From: Anaerolineae bacterium
GTDB taxonomy: Bacteria; Chloroflexota; Anaerolineae; UBA4142; SHND01
DNA: 63,673 nt
Direction: 5' to 3'
Assembly (NCBI GenBank): GCA_021463195.1
Contig: JAJTXZ010000020.1
Coordinates: 1-63,673, forward strand
Of this stretch, positions 1 through 9,326 are shown piece after piece. The notes beneath the pieces are model-generated. The model worked only from the letters and a program-made list of their open reading frames with translations. It did no database searches and was not told where the DNA came from. A program made the translations under genes and the position numbers. How positions within the stretch are numbered: position 1 is the stretch's first letter; each line of letters starts with the position of its first letter.

Positions 1-454
1 ATGTCGAAGGGACTGAGACATCTCGCTCCGCTCGATGTGACAGTTCTCTGCTCACACAGCCCCTGCGGGCTGACCATCTCGAAATGACACTTGAGCGCAA
101 GTCCTGTCTTGAAAAAAAACACGCGAACACACGGCAAATTTAAAATTGCGCGCCAAGGCGAGGAAATCAAAGCGAAGCAATCAAGCGTTAAATGAATTAT
201 AGCCAATCCGCAAACAGACGACAAGCCGCATTAGGAACGAGCGCATTTCACTTTAGGAGCAAATCAGCCAAGCGCTTGGAACGCGCGGCAACTAGAGCGC
301 AAGTCTGCGGCGAATCAAACGTATTCGCAAGCGCAAACTGGGATGCGAGAACATCCGCAGGAACGTTTCGCGCTTTTGTTGGCGCGAATTGGATTTGTCC
401 GCAAACTGACACCAAAGATAAATTGCATCCACAGAAACGCATCGGCGCATTGTA
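1..454. other. Intergenic stretch without a supported gene
   Basis: No convincing gene is visible up to the start of the GH44 gene at 621. Positions 1-100 hold scraps resembling a dispersed repeat with a core like CGAGCGGAGCGAG, also visible near 31075 and 59830. Positions 115-160 hold a degenerate relative of the approximately 80-bp element found at 15990. An open frame at 192-461 runs into the 94-bp element at 455 and has no protein-like character, so I do not call it. Confidence 0.5.
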
Positions 455-548
455 CTGGTGATTGCCCGGATTTCCAGACCCTAAGGGTTTTCGAAAACCC
501 TTAGGGTCTGGAAATCCGCTGCATTTTCAAGATGTGGGCAATCACCAG
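455..548 (+). mobile_element. 94-bp MITE-like element, copy 1 (CTGGTGATTGCCC ends)
   Basis: The ends are perfect 13-bp inverted repeats, CTGGTGATTGCCC and GGGCAATCACCAG. The centre is a perfect palindrome around GGGTTTTCGAAAACCC. A second 94-bp copy lies in the opposite orientation at 35883-35976, with only a few substitutions. No transposase is encoded, so mobilisation in trans is inferred. Flanks here (ATTGTA on both sides, but not in register) do not give a clean target duplication. Confidence 0.75.
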
Positions 549-620
549 GTTATTGTACTATTGACAGCGCCGCTGGCTTGGCAGTACGTTAAGCGCGCAT
601 AGACACTTAAAGGAGTTGGC

Positions 621-3221
621 GTGACTGAAAAATCCAAACGCGCGTTTCTGCGCGCGCTGTGGTTGTGCGGTTTGTTTAGCGCGTGCATGTGGCTCATCTG
701 GCTCGCGCCGCGTTCCGCGCCATTGCACGCGGCGGGCGATTATATTGTGTATGACGATGCGTCGCAAAATAATTTCGCGGATTGGAGTTGGACGCAGCGC
801 GATTTGAATAACGCGGCGCCGGTGTACGCGGGCAGCAAATCTATCCGCGTCACATTTGACGCGGGCTGGAACGGTCTGTGGCTGGTGAATCAAGGCGCAG
901 GCATTGACACCTCCGGTTACACCGCGCTGCGTTTTGCCATTCATGGCGGCGCAGCGGGCGGACAGACCATGTGGGTCTTGGCGGGCAGCGGCACAAATTT
1001 TCCATCGAGCGGCGTGGAATTGAACGCCTATCTCACAGGCGGACCGACGCCGAATCAATGGCGTCTGGTCACCATTCCGTTGAGCGCGTTGGGGATGCAA
1101 AACGCGACGCTCAATAATATCGCCTGGCAAAATAATCAAGCATTGGCGCAGCCGACTTTTTATCTTGACAGCGTAGAATTGGTTGCTGGCGCTGCGCCAA
1201 CGCCAACAACCGTTGACGGCTTGATTTTGAATATCAATACCACCGCGGCAGGATATCCCATCAATCCCGACATTTACGGCATGAATTTCGCGGACGAAAA
1301 TTTAGCGGCAGAGATTGATTTGCCGGTGCGTCGGTGGGGCGGCAACGCGACGACGCGTTATAATTGGCAGAATGACACCGCCAATCACGCGATGGATTGG
1401 TATTTTGAAAATATTCCCAACGACAACGCGAATCCATCCGCGCTGCCGAATGGTTCCACCACCGACAGATTTGTGGCACAGGATCGCCGCACCAACACCA
1501 AAACAATCTTGACGATGCCGTTAATCGGATGGACGCCCAAAGCGCGCGCGTACGCGTGCGGATTCAGCGTCGCACAATATGGCGCGCAGCAGAGCGTTGA
1601 CCCGTGGCGTCCCGATTGCGGCAACGGAATTTTGCCGAACGGCGCTCCGATTACGAACAATGCCGCGACGGACACGAGCGCGGCGATTACACCGCAGTTT
1701 GTCCAAGCTTGGCTTGCGCATCTCGTAAACAATTACGGCGACGCGGCGAGCGGCGGCGTGAAATTTTACAATCTCGACAACGAGCCGATGTTATGGAACG
1801 ATACGCATCGCGACGCGCATCCGACGCCGACCTCGTACGACGAATTGCGCGATCGCACGTATCAATACGCGGCGGCGCTCAAACAAGCGGACCCAACGGC
1901 GAAACTATTGGGGCCCGTTTTATGGGGCTGGACCGCGTATTTTTGGTCCGCAAAAGATTGGGCGCCGGGCGGCAGCTGGTGGACCAATCCGCAAGACCGC
2001 AACGCGCACGGCGGACAGCCGTTTATCGAATGGTATCTCGACCAAATGCGCGCGTACGAACAGCAGCACGGCATCCGCATTCTCGATTACATGGATTTGC
2101 ATTATTATCCGCAAGCATCCGGCGTTTCGCTCGCGCCCGCCGGCAGCGCGGCGACCCAAGCGTTGCGTTTGCGTTCGACGCGTTCATTATGGGACGCCGC
2201 GTACACGGATGAAAGTTGGATTGCCGAACCCGTCCGCCTGCTTCCGCGCATGCGCGCGTGGCGCGACGCGCATTATCCCGGCACACAACTCGCCATCACC
2301 GAATACAACTGGGGCGCGCTTGAACATCTGAACGGCGCGCTGGCGCAAGCTGATGTATTGGGCATTTTCGGACGCGAACAATTAGACCTCGCCACACTGT
2401 GGGCGCCGCCGGCGGCGGCTGAACCGGGCGCGTTTGCGTTCCGCATCTATCGCAATTACGACGGTCAACATCGCAAATTCGGCGATACGAGTTTGCCCGC
2501 GACGAGCTCAGACCAAGCGCAGCTGTCCATTTACGCCGCGCGGCGCGCGAGCGACAACGCGCTCACGTTTGTCGTCATCAATAAAAATACCGCGCATACG
2601 AACGCGGCGGTGACGTTGAATGGTTTGACCGACGCCTATGCCCAAGTCTTTCGCTATAGCGGCGCCAATCTCAACGCCATCGTCGCGCAAAACAATCAGT
2701 CCATCGTAAATGGCGCGTTCAATGCTACGTTTCCCGCGTCGTCCATTACTTTGTTCGTGGTGAATAATTCTATCGCGCCGAGCGCGACGCCAACGCAAAC
2801 CCGCGCCGCCACCGCGACCGCTACACGCACCGCGACGGTTACGCGCACTGCCACCGCTACGCGCACCGCGACGATTACGCCTTCCGCAACTATTACACCC
2901 TCTGCGACGGTTGCCCCGCCCGCCACACCTTGCGCGCAGAAACCGCGCGCGCCAAAACTTGTGGCGCCGCCAAAAAGCGGCAGCGTTTCCGCCGGAACTG
3001 TTTTACTCGATTGGCGCGATACAAAATGCGCGACCTTTTACAAAATCGTTGTCAAACAAAATTCCGCGAGCGGCGCGTTGATTCAGCGCGCGACCAAGCT
3101 GTCGGAATCGCGCTTTGAAACCAAAATTTTGGCGAGCAAGACAACCTTTGTGTGGCGCGCGTACGCGTGCAACGCCACGGGCTGCGCCAAAGCGGCTTGG
3201 CGGAGTTTTACAACGAAATAA
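621..3221 (+). CDS. Secreted GH44-type endoglucanase/xyloglucanase-like protein
   Basis: The 866-residue protein starts at GTG 621 behind AAGGAG at 610. Residues 8-38 form a signal or anchor segment. Residues 40-190 look like a carbohydrate-binding beta-sandwich. The GH44-type catalytic region begins near 200 and includes DIYGMNFADEN and RRWGGNATTRYNW. Candidate acid/base is E388 in FYNLDNEP and candidate nucleophile E561 in ITEYNWG, the two signature positions of this family. A Thr-rich linker (about 715-775, repeating TATRTA) leads to a C-terminal Fn3-like domain. Known family members cleave beta-1,4-glucans outside the cell; the actual polymer here is unknown. The gene stands alone, so the context gives no substrate clue. 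Confidence 0.85.
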   Translation: MTEKSKRAFLRALWLCGLFSACMWLIWLAPRSAPLHAAGDYIVYDDASQNNFADWSWTQRDLNNAAPVYAGSKSIRVTFDAGWNGLWLVNQGAGIDTSGYTALRFAIHGGAAGGQTMWVLAGSGTNFPSSGVELNAYLTGGPTPNQWRLVTIPLSALGMQNATLNNIAWQNNQALAQPTFYLDSVELVAGAAPTPTTVDGLILNINTTAAGYPINPDIYGMNFADENLAAEIDLPVRRWGGNATTRYNWQNDTANHAMDWYFENIPNDNANPSALPNGSTTDRFVAQDRRTNTKTILTMPLIGWTPKARAYACGFSVAQYGAQQSVDPWRPDCGNGILPNGAPITNNAATDTSAAITPQFVQAWLAHLVNNYGDAASGGVKFYNLDNEPMLWNDTHRDAHPTPTSYDELRDRTYQYAAALKQADPTAKLLGPVLWGWTAYFWSAKDWAPGGSWWTNPQDRNAHGGQPFIEWYLDQMRAYEQQHGIRILDYMDLHYYPQASGVSLAPAGSAATQALRLRSTRSLWDAAYTDESWIAEPVRLLPRMRAWRDAHYPGTQLAITEYNWGALEHLNGALAQADVLGIFGREQLDLATLWAPPAAAEPGAFAFRIYRNYDGQHRKFGDTSLPATSSDQAQLSIYAARRASDNALTFVVINKNTAHTNAAVTLNGLTDAYAQVFRYSGANLNAIVAQNNQSIVNGAFNATFPASSITLFVVNNSIAPSATPTQTRAATATATRTATVTRTATATRTATITPSATITPSATVAPPATPCAQKPRAPKLVAPPKSGSVSAGTVLLDWRDTKCATFYKIVVKQNSASGALIQRATKLSESRFETKILASKTTFVWRAYACNATGCAKAAWRSFTTK

Positions 3222-3291
3222 ATCTAGACCAAGCAGCTAAATATTTTCCAAAGTCACACCCTATGCTAAAATTCGCGCGCGAGAAAAAACG

Positions 3292-4188
3292 ATGCGCGAA
3301 TTTTTTTATGATTTTTCACGCGCGGCGATAGCATTGGCGCTTGTAGGCGCGGCGCTATCAAGCTGCGCGCGCCCGGATGCCGCGAACGAAAACGGAAAAA
3401 CCGACGGCGAGATTGTCATTGAAAACAAAGGCAGCGATACGATGGTGAATCTCGCGCTGGTATGGGCAGAAGAATACATGACGCGACAGCCCAATGTGCG
3501 TTTGAGCGTCACCGGTGGCGGTTCCGGCACCGGCATCGCGGCGTTAATGAATGGCACAGTGGATCTTGCCAATGCGTCGCGCTCGATGAAAGCGGTCGAG
3601 TTTCAAGCCGCGCGCGCGCGCGGCTATACGCCGCAAGAGTTTATCGTCGCGCGCGATGCGATTGCGGTCGTCGTGCATCCTTCGAATCCGGTGAATGGTT
3701 TGACGATCCAACAGCTTGCCGATATCTATACCGGCAAAATCACAAATTGGCAGGCGGTGGGCGGCGCGGACCGCCCGATTGTTTTGCTTTCGCGCGAATC
3801 CAATTCCGGCACTTATGTATATTTTTTAGAGCATGTGATTCGACAGGGTGACGAGCAAAGTCACCTTTTGTTTTCGCCTGAAACTTTGTTGATGCCGTCA
3901 TCGGAAGGCATCAGCGCCGAAGTGCGTCAAAATCCGAACGCGATTGGTTATGATGGTTTGGGTTACGTGACACCCGACCAGAAAATGCTCGGGCTCGCGC
4001 GTCGCGACGGCGACGAATATATTTTGCCTTCAGTTGAAGCGGTGAACGCGGCGACCTATCCGATTGCGCGACCGCTATTCATATACACCGTCAACGAACC
4101 CACCGGCGCCATCAAGGCGTATCTGGATTGGATTTTGAGCGATGGACAAGCGTTGATTCCGCAGTTGGGTTTTGTGCCGCTGCATTGA
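3292..4188 (+). CDS. pstS: Phosphate ABC transporter substrate-binding lipoprotein PstS
   Basis: The 298-residue protein binds phosphate outside the membrane and delivers it to PstCA. A short signal ends in a lipobox (ALSSC, lipid-modified Cys25). The PBP-like domain shows typical PstS motifs: GSDTM near residue 48, TGGGSGTGIAAL near 74, NASRSMK, and SRESNSGTY, which forms part of the phosphate pocket. It opens a tight operon, with pstC starting 27 bp downstream. No PhoB-type regulator is encoded in the window, and I could not identify a pho box with confidence. Confidence 0.93.
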   Translation: MREFFYDFSRAAIALALVGAALSSCARPDAANENGKTDGEIVIENKGSDTMVNLALVWAEEYMTRQPNVRLSVTGGGSGTGIAALMNGTVDLANASRSMKAVEFQAARARGYTPQEFIVARDAIAVVVHPSNPVNGLTIQQLADIYTGKITNWQAVGGADRPIVLLSRESNSGTYVYFLEHVIRQGDEQSHLLFSPETLLMPSSEGISAEVRQNPNAIGYDGLGYVTPDQKMLGLARRDGDEYILPSVEAVNAATYPIARPLFIYTVNEPTGAIKAYLDWILSDGQALIPQLGFVPLH

Positions 4189-4215
4189 GCGCGCCATTGG
4201 CGCAAGGAGCTATCA

Positions 4216-5106
4216 TTGTCCGAACGCGCAAATTGGAACGAGTTTCTCATTGGCGCCGTCATTCGCGTCATTGGTTTCTCGACGATTGGTTTCGTCATTC
4301 TCATTTTTTTCTTTTTGCTGCAGCAAGGCGCGCCGGCGTTGACGCAAACTTCGCCCGGCGAATTTCTCGGCACGCGCTGGTATCCAACGCTCGAATTGTA
4401 TGGCATGCTGCCGCTGCTTTTGGGTTCATTGTTGGTGACCGCGACCGCGATTGTGATTGCGCTGCCGCTCGGCGTCGCCACCGCGGTCTATGTGCGCGAA
4501 GTCGCGCCGTCTTGGGCGCGCGAAATTTTAAAACCGCTGATTGAAGTGTTGGCGGGAATTCCATCCGTCGTGTTGGGTTTTTTTGGCATGACGATGCTGG
4601 CGCCATTTTTGCGCGAGACGTTAAATTTGCCCACCGGCTTGACTGCGTTCACTGGCGCGCTCATCCTCGCGTACATGGCGCTGCCGACCATGACCAGCGT
4701 CGCCGAAGACGCGCTGGACGCGGTGCCAAAAAGTTATCGCGACGCGGCGCTGGCAATGGGCGCGACGCGATGGCAGACGATTTGGCGCGTGAGCGTGCCT
4801 GCCGCGCGCACAGGCATTATGACGGCGGTGATGCTAGGCATCGGGCGCGCGATGGGCGAAACAATGGTGGTTTTGATGGTGACAGGCAATGCCGCGCGCA
4901 TGCCGACTACTTGGAATTCGTTGTTTTTGCCGGTGCGTACCATGACCGCGACGATCGCGGCAGAGATGGGCGAAGTCGCCGCCGGCAGCGCGCATTATCA
5001 TGTTTTATTTTTTATCGGCATCCTGTTATTTGTCATAACCTTTATGATAAATCTCGCCGCCGCGCCCGCGATTTTGGCAAAGCGTCGCCGCGGAGGATTG
5101 CGATGA
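4216..5106 (+). CDS. pstC: Phosphate ABC transporter permease PstC
   Basis: This 296-residue membrane permease forms the phosphate channel with PstA. The start is TTG 4216 with AAGGAG about ten bases upstream. About six membrane segments are visible. The EAA-type cytoplasmic loop (AALAMGATRWQTIWRVSVPAA), which contacts the ATPase, lies near residues 175-195. The glycine-rich MLGIGRAMGETM stretch that follows is typical of PstC. The stop codon overlaps the pstA start as ATGA, indicating translational coupling. Confidence 0.93.
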   Translation: MSERANWNEFLIGAVIRVIGFSTIGFVILIFFFLLQQGAPALTQTSPGEFLGTRWYPTLELYGMLPLLLGSLLVTATAIVIALPLGVATAVYVREVAPSWAREILKPLIEVLAGIPSVVLGFFGMTMLAPFLRETLNLPTGLTAFTGALILAYMALPTMTSVAEDALDAVPKSYRDAALAMGATRWQTIWRVSVPAARTGIMTAVMLGIGRAMGETMVVLMVTGNAARMPTTWNSLFLPVRTMTATIAAEMGEVAAGSAHYHVLFFIGILLFVITFMINLAAAPAILAKRRRGGLR

Positions 5107-5948
5107 GCCGCGCCTGGCAGCAGCGCATCGGTTTTGGCGGACTCGCGGCGCTGACGCTCATTGTCATTCTGCCGATTTTATTTGTCATTGGCAATATCAT
5201 CGCGCAAGGGCTAGGCGCGATCAGTTTGGAATTTATATTTGCCATGCCGCGCGCGGGCATGCGCGCGGGCGGCATTTTTCCAGCCATCGTCGGCACGATT
5301 CTACTGACACTGGGGACGGCGCTGTTTGCGATTCCGTTCGGCGTCGGCGGCGCGATTTATCTTTCGGAATACGCGCGCGACACTCCCTTTACGCGCGCGA
5401 TTCGTTTGGCGCTTATTAATCTGGCGGGCATTCCTTCGATTGTGTACGGTCTCTTTGGCCTGGGCCTGTTTGTTTTATTTTTTCAGTTCGATACGTCGCT
5501 CTTGGCGGGTTCACTCACGCTCGCGCTCATGACGCTGCCGGTCATTATCAGCGCGTCGGAAGAAGCGCTGCGCGCGGTGCCGATCGAATTTCGCGCCGTG
5601 AACGCGAGTCTGGGCGGCACGCGCTGGCAAGGCATTCGCAGAATTGTTTTGCCGCAAGCGCTGCCCGGCATTATCACGGGCGTGATTCTCGGTTTGCTGC
5701 GCGCGGCGGGCGAAACCGCGCCGATTCTTTTCACTGTCGCCGCGTTTTATTTGCCGCGTTTGCCGCAGTCGCCATTCGACCAGACAATGGCGCTGCCGTA
5801 CCATTTGTACATCATTAGCACACAGGTGCCGGACATGCCCTTGGAAATTCAAGCGGGCACCGCGTTGGTATTGTTAACCTTAACGCTCTCGCTGAATTTG
5901 ACCGCGACCTTGCTGCGCCGCTATTTCCGCAAGCGCAGACAATGGTGA
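5103..5948 (+). CDS. pstA: Phosphate ABC transporter permease PstA
   Basis: This is the second permease, 281 residues. I place the start at ATG 5103, overlapping the pstC stop. The frame stays open further upstream, but that stretch lies inside pstC and is not protein-like. The EAA loop (NASLGGTRWQGIRRIVLPQA) lies near residues 178-197, followed by GLLRAAGETAPILFT, which is typical of PstA. Multiple hydrophobic helices fit a six-segment permease. A 50-bp gap precedes pstB1. Confidence 0.93.
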   Translation: MSRAWQQRIGFGGLAALTLIVILPILFVIGNIIAQGLGAISLEFIFAMPRAGMRAGGIFPAIVGTILLTLGTALFAIPFGVGGAIYLSEYARDTPFTRAIRLALINLAGIPSIVYGLFGLGLFVLFFQFDTSLLAGSLTLALMTLPVIISASEEALRAVPIEFRAVNASLGGTRWQGIRRIVLPQALPGIITGVILGLLRAAGETAPILFTVAAFYLPRLPQSPFDQTMALPYHLYIISTQVPDMPLEIQAGTALVLLTLTLSLNLTATLLRRYFRKRRQW

Positions 5949-5998
5949 GCGCAAACGCGCACGCTGCGGCGTTCGGGTGAACTTGCGCTTGGCGTTCC

Positions 5999-6766
5999 GT
6001 GAACTTTATGACTGACCCAAAGATTCAGATTGAAAATGTTTCGTACGAATACGAAGGCGCGCGCGCGCTGCGCAATATCACGCTCGATATTGCGCCTCAG
6101 CGTATCACGGTTTTTTTCGGTCCAGCGGGGGGGGGGAAAACGACGCTGCTGCGGCTCATTAATCGGTTGAATGATTTGGCAGAGGGGACCAAAATGACCG
6201 GGCGCATCCGATTGGACGGCCAAGATATTTACGCGTCTAGCGCGGACGTGACAACGCTGCGCCGTAAAGTGGGCATGGTCTTTGCGCTGCCGCTGCCGCT
6301 GCCCGGCACGATTCGCGAGAATGTGATATACGGACCAAAACTCGCGGGCGTGCGCGCGGCGCGCCAGCTCGACGAAATCGTCGAGCGCAGTTTACGCCAA
6401 GCGGCGTTATGGGACGAAGTGCATGAGCGACTGGATGCACCGGCGAACGCGTTGTCCGGCGGACAACAGCAGCGTTTGTGCATCGCGCGCAGTTTGGCCT
6501 TGGAGCCGCAAGTGCTGCTGTTGGACGAACCGACTTCGGGCCTCGATCCGCTTTCGACCAACAAAGTGGAGACGGCGCTGCAAGAGATGAAAAAAAATTA
6601 CACCATCATTATCATTCCGCACAGCGTGCAGCAAGCCGCGCGTCTCGCCGATTACGCCGCTTTTTTTTTGCAGGGCGAATTGATTGAATATCGCGCGGGG
6701 CGCGAAATTTTCACGACGCCGCGCGATCAACGCACCGAAGATTATGTGACGGGCAGATTTGGCTAA
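5999..6766 (+). CDS. pstB: PstB-type phosphate ABC ATPase 1 (Q-loop Gln replaced)
   Basis: This is a 255-residue ABC ATPase of the PstB family. Start GTG 5999; ATG 6008 is also possible. Walker A is GPAGGGKT (residues 41-48), encoded across an uninterrupted run of ten G at 6127-6136. The ABC signature LSGGQ (152-156), Walker [10 protein letters not shown] and H-loop histidine (IIPHSVQQ) are intact. The Q-loop, normally VFQKPNPFP, reads VFALPLPLP, so Gln is replaced by Ala96. The end overlaps pstB2 by 8 bp. A heterodimer with pstB2 is inferred; PstB is usually a homodimer. Confidence 0.88.
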   Translation: MNFMTDPKIQIENVSYEYEGARALRNITLDIAPQRITVFFGPAGGGKTTLLRLINRLNDLAEGTKMTGRIRLDGQDIYASSADVTTLRRKVGMVFALPLPLPGTIRENVIYGPKLAGVRAARQLDEIVERSLRQAALWDEVHERLDAPANALSGGQQQRLCIARSLALEPQVLLLDEPTSGLDPLSTNKVETALQEMKKNYTIIIIPHSVQQAARLADYAAFFLQGELIEYRAGREIFTTPRDQRTEDYVTGRFG

Positions 6767-7523
6767 AGCAGTGGAAAAAATTTCGGTTCAACATCTGAAT
6801 TTTTTTTACGGCGTCAAGCAGGTCTTGACGGATATTTCGCTGCCGATTGACGACCGTCAGATTACGGCGCTGATCGGTCCATCGGGCTGCGGCAAGTCCA
6901 CCTTTTTGCGCACGCTCAATCGCATGAACGATACGATTGCGGGGGCGCGCGCGGAAGGACAAATTTTATTGGACGGCGAAAATATTTTCGCGCCGACGAT
7001 GGAGGTGACCCAACTGCGCGCGCGCGTCGGGATGGTGTTTCAGCGTCCTAATCCATTTCCGCAATCGGTCTTTGACAACGTGGCGTTTGGACCGCGCATT
7101 TTGAATGGGGCGCGCGCGCAAGCGCTGACCGCGCTGGTCGAAGCGAGCTTGCGTCAAGTCGGATTATGGGATGAGGTCAAGGACCAGCTCGGGCAAGACG
7201 CGCTGCGCTTGTCGCTCGGACAACAACAACGGCTCTGTCTCGCGCGCACGCTCGCGGTGCAGCCCGAAGTGATTTTGATGGATGAACCGTGTTCGGCGCT
7301 CGATCCGCTGGCGACACTTGAGATCGAAGAATTGATGCGCCGCTTGCGCGAGCGTTATTGCATCGTGATTGTGACGCACAATATGCAGCAGGCGGCGCGC
7401 GTGTCCGATCGCACCGGTTTTTTTTGGCTGGGGCAGTTGGTGGAATATGACGCCACCCAAACCATTTTCACGCGCCCGCGCAACGCGTTGACCGAAGATT
7501 ATATTACCGGACGGGCGGGCTGA
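6759..7523 (+). CDS. pstB: PstB-type phosphate ABC ATPase 2 (altered signature motif)
   Basis: This 254-residue paralogue lies directly behind pstB1. The frame starts at TTG 6759; GTG 6771 is an alternative, and neither has a strong ribosome-binding site. Walker A GPSGCGKS (40-47), Q-loop VFQRPNPFP with Q95, Walker [11 protein letters not shown] and H-loop VTHNMQQ are canonical. The ABC signature is LSLGQ (151-155) rather than LSGGQ. The lost residues are thus complementary to those of pstB1. In a head-to-tail dimer they would fall in the same composite ATP site. Confidence 0.9.
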   Translation: MAKAVEKISVQHLNFFYGVKQVLTDISLPIDDRQITALIGPSGCGKSTFLRTLNRMNDTIAGARAEGQILLDGENIFAPTMEVTQLRARVGMVFQRPNPFPQSVFDNVAFGPRILNGARAQALTALVEASLRQVGLWDEVKDQLGQDALRLSLGQQQRLCLARTLAVQPEVILMDEPCSALDPLATLEIEELMRRLRERYCIVIVTHNMQQAARVSDRTGFFWLGQLVEYDATQTIFTRPRNALTEDYITGRAG

Positions 7524-7542
7524 GACGAAAAGGAGGACGCTT

Positions 7543-8220
7543 GTGCCACGCGATTTATTTGAACGCGAGCTGGAACAGCTGCAAAATGAAATGTTGACGA
7601 TGGCGCACGCGGTGGAAAACGCGCTGACGGACGCGGTCGCGATGCTCGCGCAGCGCGATATGGAAGGCGCGCGCGCGTTAATCGCGCGCGATCGCGCCAT
7701 CAATCAACAGCGCTTTGATTTGGAAGCGCAATGTCTCGTCGTCGTCGCCACGCAGCAGCCGATGGCGAGCGATTTGCGGATTGTGGCGGCGATTCTGTTC
7801 AACGTCAACGAGTTGGAACGCATTGGCGATTACGCCAAAGGCATCGCTAAAATCAATCTACGCATTCCGCCCGAACCATTGCTGCAGCCGCTGGCGGATT
7901 TGCCGCGCATGGCGGAAATCACGCGCGCGATGCTGCACAGCGCGCTTGACGCGTTTGTGCGACGCGATGTCGCGTTGGCGCGCGCGATTCCGCGCCAAGA
8001 TGACGCGGTGGACGCGTTGTTTGAAAAAGTGAATCAGGATTTGCTGCAGCTCATCATTGCCGATTCGCGCGTGACCGCGCAAGCGAATTTGTTGATGTGG
8101 GCGGCGCACAATTTGGAACGCGCGGCGGACCGCGTGACAAACTTGTGCGAACGCGCCATTTTCACCGTCACGGGCGAATTTGTGGAAATGGACGCCGATG
8201 AGCCGGGGCAGACTGATTGA
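7543..8220 (+). CDS. phoU: Phosphate signalling protein PhoU
   Basis: This 225-residue all-helical protein has two PhoU repeats. Each contains the acidic metal-binding type motif, seen as ILFNVNELERIGDYAK near residue 87 and MWAAHNLERAADRVTN near 187. PhoU links the Pst transporter to PhoR-type signalling and damps phosphate uptake. Start GTG 7543 follows a strong AAAGGAGG. It closes the pst operon and is followed by a strong hairpin terminator. Confidence 0.93.
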   Translation: MPRDLFERELEQLQNEMLTMAHAVENALTDAVAMLAQRDMEGARALIARDRAINQQRFDLEAQCLVVVATQQPMASDLRIVAAILFNVNELERIGDYAKGIAKINLRIPPEPLLQPLADLPRMAEITRAMLHSALDAFVRRDVALARAIPRQDDAVDALFEKVNQDLLQLIIADSRVTAQANLLMWAAHNLERAADRVTNLCERAIFTVTGEFVEMDADEPGQTD

Positions 8221-8246
8221 GCGCGCGCCGTTGGCAAGCGGATAGC

Positions 8247-8290
8247 AAAAACAAGCGGGCGTTAGTTGCGCTAACGCCCGCTTGTTTTTT
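8247..8290 (+). terminator. Rho-independent terminator of the pst operon
   Basis: Perfect inverted repeat: AACAAGCGGGCGTTAG, a short loop, then CTAACGCCCGCTTGTT with a T run to 8290. It lies 27 bp after the phoU stop. The A-rich left flank would also allow some termination on the other strand. Confidence 0.9.
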
Positions 8291-8338
8291 CAAGCTGAAT
8301 GATTTGCAAATCCCAAAAGCTGTCCGCTCGGCGTACAC

Positions 8339-8432
8339 TAGAGCGAATTCCTAATTCGTTTGTGGGGCAAGGCCTTTCGGGTTTTCGGAAACCCGAAAGG
8401 CCTATCCACAAATCAAAGTGAAAGCGGCGCTA
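8339..8432 (+). mobile_element. 94-bp MITE-like element (TAGAGCGAATTCCT ends), copy 1
   Basis: Exactly 94 bp from TAGAGCGAATTCCT to a decayed right end, GCGCTA. The centre is a perfect palindrome around GGGTTTTCGGAAACCC. A better preserved relative of the same length lies at 46028-46121. Its length and central palindrome echo the element at 455-548, although the ends differ. Confidence 0.65.
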
Positions 8433-8459
8433 GAACAGCCGCGCATTTTCAAACCTTGA

Positions 8460-9242
8460 CTAGGGCGCGACTTGGAGCGTGACATCCACTTCCAATATGA
8501 TGTCATCGGCAATACTCAACACACGCGGCACGCGCGGCTGTTCAAGTTTGAAATCCGCAAAGGTAAAGGTCGTGCGCGCATGACACGTCCCTTGCGTCGC
8601 GCTCGTCGGCTGACAAGTCGCATCCCATGTAACCGCTTTGGTCACGTCTCGAATCGTCAAATCGCCGGTGAGCTGAAATGAAACCTCGCCGGTGGGCGGA
8701 AGCGTCGTGGGCAGTCCGGTGGCGGAGGTCGGAACAAAAGTGGCGTTGGGAAATTGTCCGGTGTTTAGCACGCTGCGTTGAATAAAGCCGTCGCGCATGG
8801 ATTGGTCGCTCTGTAGCGTCGTCAAATTCACGACAAATTTACTGTCCGCCGCGAGAATGCTCCCATCGGTTTTACCGACAATTTGTCCGCTAATATCACT
8901 CGTCTTGCCAACCGCATCACCCGGCAAATTTTGACCCGCGAGTTGTTCGCGCACGCGATAATTCGCCGTGCTTGCGCCGGGAACAAGCGTCAACGTTACG
9001 GTTCCACTACCCGCGGACGCGGCATTCGTCGGCGCAGGCGCGTTCGTCGGCGCAGGCGCGTTCGTCGGTGCAGGCGCGTTTGTAGATGCAGGCGCGTTTG
9101 TAGATACAGGCGCAGTTGTTGGCGCGGGCGCGCTCGTCGGCGCGACGGTTGGCTCGGCGGTGGCGCAGCCGATAGCGAGCGCGCCGAGCGCGAGCGCACA
9201 GACAGCAAACAACCTTTGAATTGATATAAACATTGTTTTCAT
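8460..9242 (-). CDS. YceI-like domain lipoprotein with Ala/Pro/Thr tether
   Basis: The 260-residue protein starts at ATG 9240-9242; the frame extends further upstream but without signal-like sequence. The lipobox LAIGC gives a lipid-modified Cys near residue 23. A tether of repeated NAPAPT units spans about 35-77, followed by a YceI-like lipocalin-type barrel. Visible features include VNLTTLQSDQSMRDGFIQ and the closing strand DDIILEVDVTL. YceI proteins bind long-chain amphiphiles such as polyprenoids; the ligand here is unknown. The gene is monocistronic and divergent from the TauE permease. Confidence 0.82.
   Translation of the reverse strand: MKTMFISIQRLFAVCALALGALAIGCATAEPTVAPTSAPAPTTAPVSTNAPASTNAPAPTNAPAPTNAPAPTNAASAGSGTVTLTLVPGASTANYRVREQLAGQNLPGDAVGKTSDISGQIVGKTDGSILAADSKFVVNLTTLQSDQSMRDGFIQRSVLNTGQFPNATFVPTSATGLPTTLPPTGEVSFQLTGDLTIRDVTKAVTWDATCQPTSATQGTCHARTTFTFADFKLEQPRVPRVLSIADDIILEVDVTLQVAP
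9028..9145 (-). repeat. 18-bp tandem repeat encoding NAPAPT units
   Basis: About six degenerate 18-bp units, plus-strand form GTCGGCGCAGGCGCGTTC, code for the tether of the YceI-like lipoprotein. Eighteen base pairs equals six codons, so copy number can change without shifting the frame. Confidence 0.8.
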
Positions 9243-9326
9243 CTGCTCTCTTGAGGATGCGGAGCGAACCGGGCATCCCTTCAAGGGGGCGAGTATATCA
9301 AAATTTTTCGAGGACACCAAAAAAAA

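Noticed and set aside
192-461. Open frame of 89 codons before the GH44 gene
   Set aside because: No ribosome-binding site, unusual composition, runs into the 94-bp mobile element, and has no recognisable motif.
4770-5102. Upstream extension of pstA
   Set aside because: Lies wholly inside pstC in another frame; the ATGA overlap at 5103 and the membrane-protein start favour the short form.
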